Below are positions 35,585 to 48,200 of a stretch of DNA of 64,000 nucleotides, in pieces (positions within the stretch are counted from its first letter, which is position 1; the number at the start of each line of letters is the position of its first letter). The notes under the pieces are model-generated. The model was not told the origin of the DNA, made no database searches, and was given only the letters and a program-made list of their open reading frames with translations. Position numbers and translations under genes: made by a program. This stretch comes from Theodoxus fluviatilis (Eukaryota > Mollusca > Gastropoda > Cycloneritida > Neritidae), in contig JAWQFJ010001130.1 of the NCBI GenBank assembly GCA_034096865.1, positions 47,478 through 111,477 on the forward strand, written 5' to 3'.

Positions 35585-37415
35585 AGGGTGGAGGGATGGG
35601 GCGGTGGGGTGGAGGGATGGGGCGGTAGTGTGGAGGGATGGGGCGGTAGTGTGGAGGGATGGGGCGGTAGTGTGGAGGGATGGGGCGGTAGTGTGGAGGG
35701 ATGGGGCGGTAGTGTGGAGGGATGGGGCGATGGGGTGGAGGGATGGGCGGTGGAAGGATGGGGCGGTAGGGTGGAGGGATGGGCGGTGGGGTGGAGGGAT
35801 GGGGCGGTAGGGTGGAGGGATGGGGCGGTAGTGTGGAGGGATGGGGCGGTAGTGTGGAGGGATGGGGTGGTAGTGTGGAGGGATGGGGCGATGGGGTGGA
35901 GGGATGGGAGGTGGAGGGATGGGGCGGTAGGGTGGAGGGATGGGCGGTGGGGTGGAGGGATGGGGCAGTAGGGTGGAGGGATGGGGCGGTAGTGTGGAGG
36001 GATGGGGCGGTAGTGTGGAGGGATGGGGCGGTAGTGTGGAGGGATGGGGTGGTAGTGTGGAGGGATGGGGCGATGGGGTGGAGGGAAGGGCGGTAGGGTG
36101 GAGGGATGGGGCGGTAGTGTGGAGGAATGGGGCGGTAGTGTGGAGGGATGGGGCGGTGGGGTGGAGGGATGGGGCAGTAGGGTGGAGGGATGAGGCGGTA
36201 GGGTGGAGGGATGGGGCGGTAGTGTGGAGGGATGGGGCGGTGGGGTGGAGGGATGGGGCGGTAGGGTGGAGGGATGGGGCAGTAGTGTGGAGGGATGGGG
36301 CGGTCCTGTGGAGGGATGGGGCGGTGGGATGGGGTGGAGGGATGGGGCGGTGGGGTGGAGGGATGGGGCGGTGGGGTGGAGGGATGGGGCGGTGGGGTGG
36401 AGGGATGGGGCGGTGGGGTGGAGGGATGGGGCGGTAGGGTGGAGGGATGAGGCGGTAGGGTGGAGGGATGGGCGGTGGGGTGGAGGGATGGGGCGGTAGG
36501 GTGGAGGGATGAGGCGGTAGGGTGGAGGGATGAGGCGATGGGGTGGAGGGATGGGCGGTAGGGTGGAGGGATGGGCGGTAGGGTGGAGGGATGGGCGGTA
36601 GGGTGGAAAGATGGGGCGATGGGGTGGAGGGATGGGCGGTAGGGTGGAGGGATGGGGCGGTAGGGTGGAGGGATGGGGCGGTAGGGTGGAGGGATGGGGC
36701 GGTAGGGTGGAGGGATGGGGCCGATGGGGTGGAGGGATGAGGCGGTAGGGTGGAGGGATGAGGCGATGGGGTGGAGGGATGGGCGGTAGGGTGGAGGGAT
36801 GGGCGGTAGGGTGGAAAGATGGGGCGATGGGGTGGAGGGATGGGCGGTAGGGTGGAGGGTTGGGGCGGTAGGGTGGAGGGATGGGGCGGTGGGGTGGAGG
36901 AATGGGGCGGTAGGGTGGAGAGAAGGGGCGATGGGGTGGAGGGATGGGCGGTGGAGGGATGGGGCGGTAGGGTGGAGGGATGGGCGGTGGGGTGGAGGGA
37001 TGGGGCGGTAGTGTGGAGGGATGGGGCGGTAGGGTGGAGGGATGGGGCGGTAGGGTGGAGGGATGGGGCGGTAGGATGGGGCGATGGGGTAGAGGGATGG
37101 GGCGGTAGGGTGGAGGGATGGGGCGGTAGGGTGGAGGGATGAGGCGGTAGGATGGAGGGATGGGGCGGTAGGGTGGAGGGATGGGGCGGTAGTGTGGAGG
37201 GATGGGGCGGTAGGGTGGAGGGATGGGGCGGTAGGGTGGAAGGATGGGGTGGTAGGGTGGAGGGATGGGGCGGTGGGGTGGAGGGATGGGTGGTGGGGTG
37301 GAGGGATGGGGCGGTGGGAAGGAGGGATGGGGCGGTGGGGTGGAGGGAAGGGGCGGTGGGGTGGAGGGATGGGCGTTGGGGTGGAGGGATGGGGCGGTAG
37401 GGTGGAGGGATGAGG
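35585..37415. repeat. 21-bp G-rich minisatellite, about 85 copies
   Basis: The unit is GTGGAGGGATGGGGCGGTA plus GT or GG (21 bp). Shorter forms lack a G or carry GATGGG. Blocks of variants repeat in the same order at about 35700-35800, 35860-35960 and 36040-36100. Every unit has several G runs. Because 21 is a multiple of three, both strands carry long repeat-encoded frames, including one of 871 codons on the minus strand. No gene. Confidence 0.97.
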
Positions 37416-37481
37416 AGTGTGATGGAGTGGTGAAGGGGTGGGATGGAAAGATGAAGGAGTGAGATGAAGAGATAAGGGAGT

Positions 37482-38115
37482 GGGATGGAGGGATGAGGGG
37501 TGAAGGGATGAGGGTGTGTGGTGGAGGGATTAGGGAGTGGGATGGAGGAATGAGGGGTGAAGGGATGAGGGTGTGTGGTGGAGGGATTAGGGAGTGGGAT
37601 GGAGGAATGAGGGGTGAAGGGATGAGGGTGTGTGGTGGAGGGATTAGGGAGTGGGATGGAGGAATGAGGGGTGAAGGGATGAGGGTGTGTGGTGGAGGGA
37701 TTAGGGAGTGGGATGGAGGAATGAGGGGTGAAGGGATGAGGGTGTGTGGTGGAGGGATTAGGGAGTGGGATGGAGGAATGAGGGGTGAAGGGATGAGGGT
37801 GTGTGGTGGAGGGATTAGGGAGTGGGATGGAGGAATGAGGGGTGAAGGGATGAGGGGGTGGGGTGGATGGATTAGGGAGTGGGATGGAGGAATGAGGGGT
37901 GAAGGGATGAGGGTGTGTGGTGGAGGGATTAGGGAGTGGGATGGAGGAATGAGGGGTGAAGGGATGAGGGGGTGGGGTGGATGGATTAGGGAGTGGGATG
38001 GAGGAATAAGGGGTGGAGGGATGAGGGGGTGGGGTGGAGGGATTAGGGAGTGGGATGGAGGAATGAGGGGTGGAGGGATGAGGGGGTGGGGTGGAGGAAT
38101 GAGGGGTGGAGGGAA
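37482..38115. repeat. 57-bp minisatellite, about 11 copies
   Basis: Adjoins the 21-bp array. Each unit includes GGAATGAGGGGTGAAGGGAT, then GAGGGTGTGTGGTGGAGGGA, then TTAGGGAGTGGGAT. Six units are nearly identical; a second type carries GGGGGTGGGGTGGATGG instead. The sequence is related to the 21-bp unit by its GTGGAGGGAT core, so the second array probably grew from an edge unit of the first. Confidence 0.96.
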
Positions 38116-38174
38116 GTGGGGATAATGGGGGTAGTAGCTGAGGAGTAGTCACCAAGGAGTAAACAAACAAAAAG

Positions 38175-38240
38175 TGTTGGTTGTGGTAACCGAACCAACC
38201 CTGTTTTTTCTGCCAACCCTAAATTTTTGTCGATCGCGCG
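38175..38240. repeat. Fragment of the GTTGTGGT-ended element
   Basis: GTTGTGGTAACCGAACCAAC and CCAACCCTAAATTTTTGTCG match, with changes, the right end of the element at 18281-18590 read in reverse. Confidence 0.55.
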
Positions 38241-38833
<593 letters not shown>

Positions 38834-39074
38834 TTTTTTTGTGAACCACGACTTGTTTTGTGTTTGGCCTAATTGGAATCGACCTCGACACTGCGTTGAA
38901 GTGCAAACGTTTGGCAGTGCTTTAGGCTGTTTATTCCTAACCTCTGGAAAACTCGAACCCTATTTAAATGTTGTGTGACGTCCTTGCTCCTGTATGTCAG
39001 CGTGTCACCGTGCCGAGCCGTACCGTCTTGCCGTCGTCAGCACTGTCGTGTGTGCATTCCAGTTGGCTACTTAC

Positions 39075-39430
39075 GCTGAAATGGTCGAAGTCGGAAACAT
39101 TCGTGGACACTGTACCTGAGGTACTCTGATCGGACAGAGTACCTGAGGTACTCAGATCAGACAGAGTACCCCAGTTTGAAATCTCGGCCTTACAGTCACG
39201 TGACATACCGATGATAGCGCTCAGCTCAGACCGCACTCGCCACTCCGCCTGACTGACTTCGCACGCCAAGGGAGTTATGCTAAGATCCAGCCGCGTTAAA
39301 GTATCTGTGTTTTGTGACAAACGTCTTGCTCGGCGGTACTGTACTCCATGCACCTTAACGGTCCCCGTGATTCGGGTGTAATCTTAAGCTAAACGATGTT
39401 CCGAATGTTTCCGACTTCGACCATTTCAGC
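39075..39430. mobile_element. 356-bp MITE with 29-bp inverted ends and 9-bp target duplication
   Basis: The first 29 bases (starting GCTGAAATGGTCGAAGTCGG) are the exact inverse of the last 29. GCTACTTAC flanks both sides (39066-39074 and 39431-39439). Inside, GTACTC.GATC.GACAGAGTACC-type sequence is duplicated (39119-39170). A 118-codon minus-strand open frame spans 38997-39353 but crosses the left end, so it is not the element's own gene. A 9-bp duplication suggests the Mutator superfamily; hAT (8 bp) is possible if one base is shared by chance. Confidence 0.9.
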
Positions 39431-39439
39431 GCTACTTAC

Positions 39440-39695
39440 TGTCTCGTAGGTAGTCTACACGATCGTGTTCCCTCACACTTGCTCGGTGTGATGATCTTCG
39501 CCAGCTAGTCTTAGCCATGTTAGGTTTCACATGCAATGTGTGTTGGGGGAAAAAAGGTGGCGGACCATGGGGCTGGCAATCGAAGTGAGAAACACTGATT
39601 TGAGTCTTTGAATGTGAGAAGAATTGAGTTTAGAGGTGGGGTTGAGGAGCAGATGTGCGTGCGAATACACGTGTGCAAGCGTGCAAACGCATGTG

Positions 39696-39700
<5 letters not shown>
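39440..39700. other. Unassigned
   Basis: No gene recognised. Confidence 0.4.
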
Positions 39701-39756
<56 letters not shown>

Positions 39757-39813
39757 AAGGAAGAGAGAGATATTCAAAGGGAGGGAGAGAGAGAGAAAAA
39801 GGGAGAGACAAAG

Positions 39814-39907
<94 letters not shown>
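39701..39907. repeat. (GA)n microsatellite
   Basis: Two GA tracts separated by a degenerate purine stretch with AAAGG motifs (39751-39815). Confidence 0.96.
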
Positions 39908-39910
<3 letters not shown>

Positions 39911-39924
39911 TATCCTGTTACCTG

Positions 39925-40080
39925 CACAGATAAACAAGCCTATGGATTCACGTCATTATCTTGGGACTGGCAAGATCATTTGCCGACATTATTTTGGCTG
40001 TATGAAGATGAATGGCATTTTCTCTTGCATTGTACAGCTTTGTACGATCTACGAGTAAGATACATTGTACTGTTTGTCAG
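39925..40080 (+). pseudogene. LINE ORF2 C-terminal fragment
   Basis: One frame reads LSWDWQDHLPTLFWLYEDEW then HFLLHCTALYDLRVRYI. The EDExHFLxHC...YxxLR pattern is the zinc-binding C-terminal segment of many non-LTR retrotransposon ORF2 proteins (zf-RVT type). Only this fragment remains, wedged between two microsatellites. Confidence 0.6.
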
Positions 40081-40115
40081 TGAAGGATCCATTCGTACAA
40101 TGCGCATGCACGCGC

Positions 40116-40116
40116 G

Positions 40117-40183
<67 letters not shown>
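40116..40183. repeat. (CA)n microsatellite
   Basis: Pure CA tract. Confidence 0.95.
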
Positions 40184-40640
40184 GGGTTAGTGTAAATGAA
40201 ATGATTACTGGGAACACGAAAGTCTTCTTCGTAAATGATCCTCAGTTTGTGTAGTCGAAACGTCTAGTCAGTGGACCGAGGACGCAAACAAAGCTGTTGT
40301 CTAAAACAGCAGGATCACCTTCTACCCTCTTTTGTCTTCTATGACCTTGGTCAGGACGTCTGACCCAAATAGTCACGGTGGATGAACACGTCCTGTTCTC
40401 TACATGTAGTCCTACAACACGTAGTTGCCAGCCTCAAAGTCGCTCTGCCGGTCAAGACTGTCACAGGACTGAAGCAACCACATTACAACTTCATTACCGA
40501 GAATATCAACTTTCCACGTATTCACCCAGTTTGTCCGAACAGACAGAAGCAGCAAATACTTGTTCCGGCTGGTGTGATGTATAATGTGAAATATCTGTGT
40601 AGAAGATATACGCATGCGATGTGTTTGAAATGAAAGTATC

Positions 40641-40838
40641 TTAGGTATTTTAATAAACCCAGATTCTTCCCGTCCCAGGGATAGGTACTGCACCTCGCAC
40701 ATCGTCCAACCCCAAATACACGTCTTTTGACAGGCAGAGATGGGCGAGCATGCTTTGGGGTTGGACGATGTGCGAGGCGCAGTGCCTTGGTTCTATCCCT
40801 GGGACGGGAAGAATCTGGGTTTATTAAAATATCTTGAA
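40641..40838. repeat. Long fold-back inverted repeat
   Basis: The left arm (about 40641-40716) and right arm (about 40754-40838) are inverted copies. Examples: ATTTTAATAAACCCAGATTC against its complement near 40820, and CATCGTCCAACCCCAAA against TTTGGGGTTGGACGATG. They differ by a 5-6 base indel and a few substitutions. The 37-base loop includes TTTGACAGGCAGAGATGGGC. No clear target duplication. Confidence 0.88.
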
Positions 40839-41119
40839 AATATCATATTGGCTGCAATCCTGTGTCGTAATTATGTCTGTGCGTGAATGATACTTGGTGA
40901 ACATCTACGATGCACCTACCCCTCTCTATGACTGCGTTAGCTTTGGTTCAACGGCTACGACGTGACAAAGCTAAAAACAAAAAAGTTTTAACAGGAATTT
41001 CACTGCCCTTTCAACTTATCTACGAAAGTATCTTTAATTGCTGAAAATTCACATCATGGGATAATTTTGGTATGCATGGGTGTATTTGTATATATGTATG
41101 ACATCTTTGAACAGGGGGT

Positions 41120-41200
41120 GTACACTCATACATGCGCGCGCGCGTACACACACACACACACTCATACATATACCCACACACAAGTACGCACGCAAACACA
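41120..41200. repeat. Degenerate (CA)n tract
   Basis: CA with CG, CATA and CACTCA interruptions. Confidence 0.85.
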
Positions 41201-41365
41201 CATGCGCTCTCGTGCGCCTAACAAACGATGTTACCGCCGAGCTGAGATGCAGGCGGTGAAGTTTCCACCCCGAACGTGGTACACATGCGCAAACCTACCA
41301 ACTTGCGTGCGTACCACATAGGTAGATGCCTACCTTGCTTCCTTCCAACCCACATACCTACCAAC

Positions 41366-41450
41366 CAGCCTTCCTACCTACCTACCTACCTACCTACCTA
41401 CCTACCTACCTACCTACCTACCTACCTACCTACCTATCTACCTATCCACT
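41366..41450. repeat. (CCTA)n microsatellite
   Basis: About 18 tandem CCTA/ACCT units, followed 50 bases later by family S copy 7. Confidence 0.95.
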
Positions 41451-41500
41451 CTCCCTACCTACTCTCACGTGCCTGCCGACTTGCCTCTCTGTGTGGTCTC

Positions 41501-41690
41501 CCCCTGTGGGTGTGGGGTAAGAATTGACCTACTGTGTCTCCCTACGCGATTTGTATAGGGGCACCGTGACTTGTTTGCCTTTACTCTAATCTGCTCTAGT
41601 AATTTTCGTGCTTAATGGCCTTACATAGCCTAAAAAGTCTGATAGCCCGTAAAACACATCCATCTATCTATCTGTATATCTCTGCGTGGT
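41501..41690 (+). repeat. SINE-like family S, copy 7, with (ATCT)n tail
   Basis: CCCCTGTGGGTGTGGGGTAA head, TGTCTCCCTACGCGATTTGT, CTCTAGTAATTTTCGTGCTT, GTCTGATAGCCCGTAAAACA and an ATCT tail. Confidence 0.9.
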
Positions 41691-41915
41691 CGTCTGCTCA
41701 GACTTGTTGCACAGCCCTATGATGAAGAGGCCCACCATTCACCGGCGGAGGATGATGTCTGCTGCCAGACTGTGTAGAGTACTAGAGTACTCTCTCTCTC
41801 TCTCCATCAGCAGCACGCAGAGAAGACTGGGTGCTTATCAGACTCCTCATATGCAAATAATATTTTTTATTCTATTTTATGCATGTCGTGTGTAATGGTG
41901 CCATACAAGAGAAGA

Positions 41916-42735
41916 CAAGAAGGGCAAAGCCCATACAACTCACATGCTTGACCTTGACCTTGACATTCAGTGACCTTCAAGGTCAAGGTCAAACAACTAA
42001 ACCTAGCAATGACATCATACACTAAGAAATGATTTACACATTTTTTCCTACCAAAAATACACGTGACCTTGACCCAAGGTCAAGGTCATCCAAGGTCATG
42101 CAACACAAAGCTCTTAATTCAAGACATAGGAAGCACAATGGTGCTTATTGGCACTTTCTACCATGAGATATGGTCAATTTTAGTGGTTCACTACCCCATT
42201 TTGGTCACATTTCATAAGGGTCAAAGTGACCTTGACCTTGATGATATGTGAACAAATGTGTCTCATGATGAAAGTATAACATGTGCCCCACATAATTATT
42301 AAGTTTCAAACAGTTATCTGCCATAGTTCAGGGTCAAGGTCACTTCAAAATATGTATACAATCCAACTTTGAAGAGCTCCTGTGACCTTGACCTTGAAGC
42401 AAGGTCAACCAAACTGGTATCAATAGATAGGGCTTGCTTTGACCTATATACCACTTGTAGCTAAGGTCGCCATTCTCAATAACGTGGGAGAAAATTGGGA
42501 AAATGTGAAAAATGACTGTTTTTGAGACCACATTTATGGCTCCTGTGACCTTGACCTTGAAGCAAGGTCAAGTCACTATGTATGTCTTTTGAGGCCTTGT
42601 CATCATACACCATCATGCCACATTTGGTGTTGATAGACTTAATAGTCTCCGAGAAAAATCCAACGTTTAAGTTTTTTACGCCCGGACGGACGCCCGGCTG
42701 AGTACATAGACTCACTTTTGCTTCGCATGTGAGTC
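41916..42735 (-). mobile_element. Helentron-like family H, copy C
   Basis: 820 bp, minus orientation: the right edge is the GACTCACATGC end and the left edge the hairpin end (AGAAGGGCAAAGCCC). The GTCC tract is short. Sequence is very close to copies A and D, so insertion is relatively recent. Confidence 0.72.
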
Positions 42736-42854
42736 AAAAATGTTAATGCAGTGGGAGTGGGAGTTGGTAGCGACGACATGGTAAAATTTTGTTACCTTTT
42801 CCCCTTCTTCCTCCCTCCTCCCCACGCCCCTCCTTCCCCACTCGCGCGCGCACC

Positions 42855-42945
42855 CCCACCCCCCCCCCCCCCCCCCCTCCCCCCAGCCCTCTCCAGTTTT
42901 GATTGGAAGGCGTTAGCCAATCGAACAATCCTGATGACGAACACC

Positions 42946-42976
<31 letters not shown>

Positions 42977-42988
42977 ACACACACACAC
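42855..42988. repeat. Poly-C runs and (CA)n tract
   Basis: C runs at about 42848-42876 and 42944-42961, the latter passing into CA. Confidence 0.95.
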
Positions 42989-42990
42989 AA

Positions 42991-43075
42991 AGGGCCGTAA
43001 CTCCAGGCACTCCAGACATGAGCCCACGTGTTGCTGTTATATTTCTACGCGGTTTTTCCGTGAAGAAGGCACATT
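42991..43075 (+). promoter_or_regulatory. Candidate 5' untranslated exon of the USP38-like gene
   Basis: CpG-containing sequence ending at a donor, GTGAGT (43076). Splicing to the acceptor before 45049 would place an upstream ATG (43018) in a 20-codon upstream reading frame that ends at the TGA inside CATGACC (45050-45052), just before the main start. This is suggestive only; no transcript evidence. Confidence 0.25.
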
Positions 43076-43575
<500 letters not shown>

Positions 43576-43663
43576 CCGTACCTGTGTTTGAGTGCATTTG
43601 TAATCTTTGAGAGAAGATCAGTTGGGGTAATGAATTAAAGGGCCACAGTATGAATGCCTTGGG

Positions 43664-43755
43664 TACACACACCCATGCTCACATGCACACAAACACACAC
43701 ACACACACACATTCACATGCATGCATGCACACACATGCACACATGTATACATAAA
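43664..43755. repeat. (CA)n/(CATG)n tract
   Basis: Degenerate CA with CATGCATGCATGCA. Confidence 0.9.
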
Positions 43756-43759
43756 CATA

Positions 43760-44096
43760 CAATCATACTGTCAATGTTATTATTCACAGTCTACACAGTT
43801 GAGTTTAATCAGCCATCTCTGATTGCCTCCTTAGTTTTATTGATTGATCTGTTTGTGTTTTAGGAGATCTGCTGAAGTATGCACATTGTTTGTATTATCA
43901 TAAGACTAAGAGCAAAGTTTATGTACACCAGATCACATTATGTAAGTGGCAGACAGACTTACACTTCTTCTTTTTTTACCTTTGCATTTTAGGATATTAC
44001 ATTGTGACAGTGAAATGAATCCTCTCTTGATAAATCGTTCTTACCTTTCTTTATTCACTTTGAAGCTTTTGGTACATTCGTTGGGCTTGAATTTTT
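43760..44096. other. Unassigned
   Basis: No feature recognised. Confidence 0.4.
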
Positions 44097-44943
44097 TACT
44101 CACATGCGAAGCAAAAGTGAGTCTATGTGCTGAGCCGTGTCGTCCGTCCGTCCGTCCGTCCGTCCGGGCGTAAAAAACTTAAACGTTGGATTTTTCTCGG
44201 AGACTATTAAGTCTATCAACACCAAATGTGGCATGATGGTGTATGATGACAAGGCCTCAAAAAACATACATAGTGACTTGACCTTGCTTCAAGGACAAGG
44301 TCACAGGAGCCATAAATGTGGTCTCAAAAACAGTCATTTATCACATTTTCCCAATTTTCTCTCACGTTATTGAGAATGGCGACCTTAGCTACAAGTGGTA
44401 TATAGGTCAAAGCAAGCCCTATCTTTTGATACCAGTTTGGTTGACCTTGCTTCAAGGTCAAGGTCACAGGAGCTCTTCAAAGTTGGATTGTATACATATT
44501 TTGAAGTGACCTTGACCCTGAACTATGGAAGATAACTGTTTCAAACTTAATAATTATGTGGGGCACATGTTATACTTTCATCATGAGACACATTTGTTCA
44601 CATATCATCAAGGTCAAGGTCACTTTGACCCTTATGAAATGTGACCAAAATGGGGTAGTGAACCACTAAAAGTGACTATATCTCATGGTAGAAAGTGCCA
44701 ATAAGCACCATTGTGCTTCCTATGTCTTGAATTAACAGCTTTGTGCTGCATGTCCTTGGATGACCTTGACCTTGGGTCAAGGTCACATGTATTTTGGTAG
44801 GAAAAATGTGTAAAGCATTTCTTTGTGTATGATGCCATTGGTAGGTTTAGTTGTTTGACCTTGACCTTGAAGGTCACCTGAAGGTCAAGGTCATATAAAG
44901 GTCAAGGTCAAGCATGTGAGTTGTACGGGCTTTGCCCTTCTTG
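44097..44943 (+). mobile_element. Helentron-like family H, copy D
   Basis: 847 bp, plus orientation, ends as in copy A (ACTCACATGCGAAGC start, GGGCTTTGCCC hairpin and TTCTTG end). Its right end lies 105 bases before the first coding exon of the USP38-like gene, so it sits in the intron just upstream of the start codon, or in the promoter if no upstream exon exists. It is inverted relative to copy C, 1.36 kb away. Confidence 0.72.
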
Positions 44944-45048
44944 TTTTCTTTGTTGAGAAGAAAAGGAATGTGTCACATTCTCTGGAAAGACTAATAAATC
45001 TATACAAGAAAATCATACAAACAAGCAGGATTTCCACTTTTCTTGCAG

Positions 45049-45255
45049 CATGACCTAGACAGCATGGACAAGCTGCTGCAAGGGATGATGAATTCCGTGC
45101 ACTCGGATGGGGTGAAGTGGAAATTTGTACAGCAAGTGGCCAAGAGTGCAGCCTGCACCTCACACCGCAGTGCTGACATCCAGGCAGTGATGGAGGTGGC
45201 AGCCAGGCTGTTTCTGGAGGGAACCACCAAGTTGGAAGTCGAGTCAGGAGAGCTG
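45049..45255 (+). CDS. USP38: USP38-like exon with start codon
   Basis: The acceptor TTGCAG ends at 45048; 15 untranslated bases precede ATG 45064. It codes for residues 1-64 and ends before donor GTGAGT. The acceptor upstream of the ATG proves an untranslated upstream exon unless transcription begins here. Confidence 0.92.
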
Positions 45256-48200
45256 GTGAGTTGATACCACTTGCATACACTCCCTTTGTATTCATTGAGT
45301 TCTTCAGTGTTTGATTGTATTGTGAACATTTTTCTTTCAATCCAAGACTGATCATATGAAGCATAATTTGATTGCATGTTGAGTGTTATCCTCAATGAGT
45401 AAAGTGTTGCATTGAATTGATTGAAGCATACTTTTCCCAGAGTTTTTCCAAGTTGTGATTGTTTCCTTGTTTGTTTTTAGTAGCAATATCACAATGTCCT
45501 GCACAGATGTGCTCCACCCTTCTCCTCATTCCTGTGTTGATTCTTGCTGTCCAGCTGAGCTGTGGGCTTGCTCTCCAGTTTTCTGCTCAAACTCTTTGTT
45601 ATAAATGTAGCAGTCATGACCTAGGATCATCTCTTGAATGATCAAGTCAGAGGAGGGAGCAACTGGGAGTTAGTTGATGTCTCGGTTGATATTAGAATGG
45701 TGAGAGATAATGAAATGAAATAAAGTTATACATGTGGCCTATCTACCTTTGTAGGTTATATAAGGCCATTAGCCACAAAAATCACTACAACTGGCTACAG
45801 TAAGAGAAAGTCAAGTCTCAATTTATCTAGTTATCCACCTCTTAGAATTGCTTAATAAGGAGAGACGGCTGGTCAATTCTTACTCCCAGCCCACACGGGG
45901 CTAGCTATGGAAATGATAGCAAGAAGTGAAGAGAGGTGTTGCTCTGCATTTTGGGGTCTTGTGCAGCTTAAAATCTCTGTGTTTAGTGCATTATGAATGA
46001 ACCCATGGTGTCTCCCTATGCAATTAGTAAAAGACAAATGACCAGGGGAATCAAAATGACTTGCTCTTCCTCTGACCAGTTTGAGTGATTTTGTAGTCAG
46101 CAGCCTTAAGTAGCCTACAAAGGCTGATAGGCCACATAACTCAATTCATCATGTCTTATAGTACCACTTTCTCAGACAGTGCTGTGTTTGGCTTTGCAGA
46201 TTTACACCGAATGGGCCAAGGCACACCCTGCAGGTTTGGAGGGCTACTTTACTCGGCAGTTCCTCATAGAGTTGCTTGACAGCCAATACCCAAACCCTGC
46301 CAATGTCCCCAACTTGATTCTAATCACCTTCCAACACATGCGTTCCGGACCATATCTGGCCAGCCTGCAGCGCATCATGCAGAGCAAAGCTATCAAGTTT
46401 GTCACGGTAAGAGTTTGTGAATGTATGTGGTGCTCTTTCCCTGTGCATCTTTGTTGGATTTCACCCCTAGAAGCTGTGGCCTTGTGGTGAATTGGCCTGC
46501 ATTTTGTCTTGCATTGAGATAGGATCATATTATTAGGGGTAATGATAGTGTGACCATGGTTGTGAAGGACCGCACAACATCCAGAACCTGTGGTTATCAT
46601 TGAAGCTTCTTCTCTGTGTTCTGCGAGGAATATGTAAAAGATGTAGATCCTTCTCCATCATTGACCCAAACGCTGACCTACAATTCTGGAAGGGCAGAAA
46701 AAAATAGGACAGTCATCTCTGCTCTATTAAGGGTTGAAAAACTCACCTATTTTCTGTTTTCATTGTGGGCACCTTGAGCATGCCTCGGTGAGGAAGGCAC
46801 TATAGAAGAATGAATACACAGACACCTACTTTATAAATGCAGCAGACATGCTAATGGGGGAGATGATTGGCCTCTGGATACTGGGGGTGAATGTACCGTA
46901 CCCATGCCTGACACCTAATGAAGAGAGAAGGTGCTGTCATTCTCTATTCAGTGACAGGACTGCCACGCACAGATTACATGTTGACTAAATTTAGAACAAT
47001 GAGTTCATAGAGGAAAACATTACATTTATACAGAGCTCAGCCCTTCTCAGTCAGCTAGGGGCAGTGTGGAAATGGCAACAAGGGGCGGAGCATGGCATTT
47101 TGAGACATCACATGTTATTAAAATCTACATTCTACACAATTATGTAAATGATGTGCACTTTTGAGTCTCCGTGGCCAGAACCTTTGTGCTTTAGTCCAGT
47201 GACAAAGCTGCTTGTCTGCAGTTGCCTTGCAGCTGGCAGTTGCAGTATGGGATACCACACTGGTAATTGAGTTGCATCCAAGAGGAAAAGTGCTTCACCC
47301 ACATTGGCTCTCAAACTGAGGAGTAAAATGAATGACTGCATGATGCACAGCAGAGACTGCAAAATAAATTACCCATAATGAATGTCTTTATTTGAAGAAA
47401 AAAAGGGGGACCAACCTAAGGTTGTTAACATTTGCTGCAGACTCACTACGAAGTGGAGTGCATCGTGGCACTACTGCAGCTTCTGCAGACCCACAAGGAG
47501 GTGGTCCCCAGGGGCGACTCTCTGGTCAAACTGTGCCAGGAGCTGCTGATGTGGGTGGGTCACCTGGTGGTTTCAGCTGAAATTGTCACAATGGATTTCC
47601 TTGTGACTGTGGACGCCCTAGCCAAGGGAATTGTCTCCCTCTGTTGGAACAGCAGTGAGACCCAGAACGCCTCACTCCAGACCATCTTTGAAATCCTCAC
47701 TCAGGTAGGTGGCTGTTGCTGGTTGCTGTAAGGTTGGCTTGCTTCAAGTGGTAGTGCAGGTGAAGAAAATTGTTCTCATGTGGAAGAGTGATTAATGATT
47801 ATTTCTCAGATGGCCCAAAGTGATTCACAAAAAGCATATCTAACATGTGCAAGTTTGGTCACTGCTGACTTAAGATTTGACATTGAAAAGCTGAGGTGTG
47901 CATTTGTGTCATCCCTCCCCTTTACTTTGGTTGTCAGTATCAGAAATAGATATTTATGCATCTACTGAAAAATAAAGTTTTTTTATTTGCACCTCACCAA
48001 AAACAGTGTTTTATCTCAACGTAGTTTGGAGCTACCTATTGAAAATCAGTCTGAAAATGTTATATATATATCTATCTCACACCCAACAGGAGAAAAGCCC
48101 ATCCCTGTGCCTGGGAGCTCTGGTGACACACATCCCCACCAAGTCTGTGGAGGCCAAGGTGGCTGCTGTGGTGACCTTCAACAAGATCGATGACAGCCAG

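Larger units (their letters stand above)
45256..46199 (+). other. USP38-like intron 1
   Basis: 944 bp. It contains two oppositely oriented family S copies (45737-45900 minus, 45994-46150 plus) and a small open frame at 45507-45641. Confidence 0.9.

Noticed and set aside
35555..38170. 871-codon Pro/Ser/His-rich minus-strand open frame and the Gly/Arg/Trp-rich plus-strand frames
   Set aside because: They lie exactly over the 21-bp and 57-bp minisatellites, whose lengths are multiples of three. No start context, splice site or non-repeat domain.
38997..39353. 118-codon minus-strand frame as a MITE-encoded protein
   Set aside because: It starts inside the element but runs out through its left end and target duplication, so it is not a coherent element gene.
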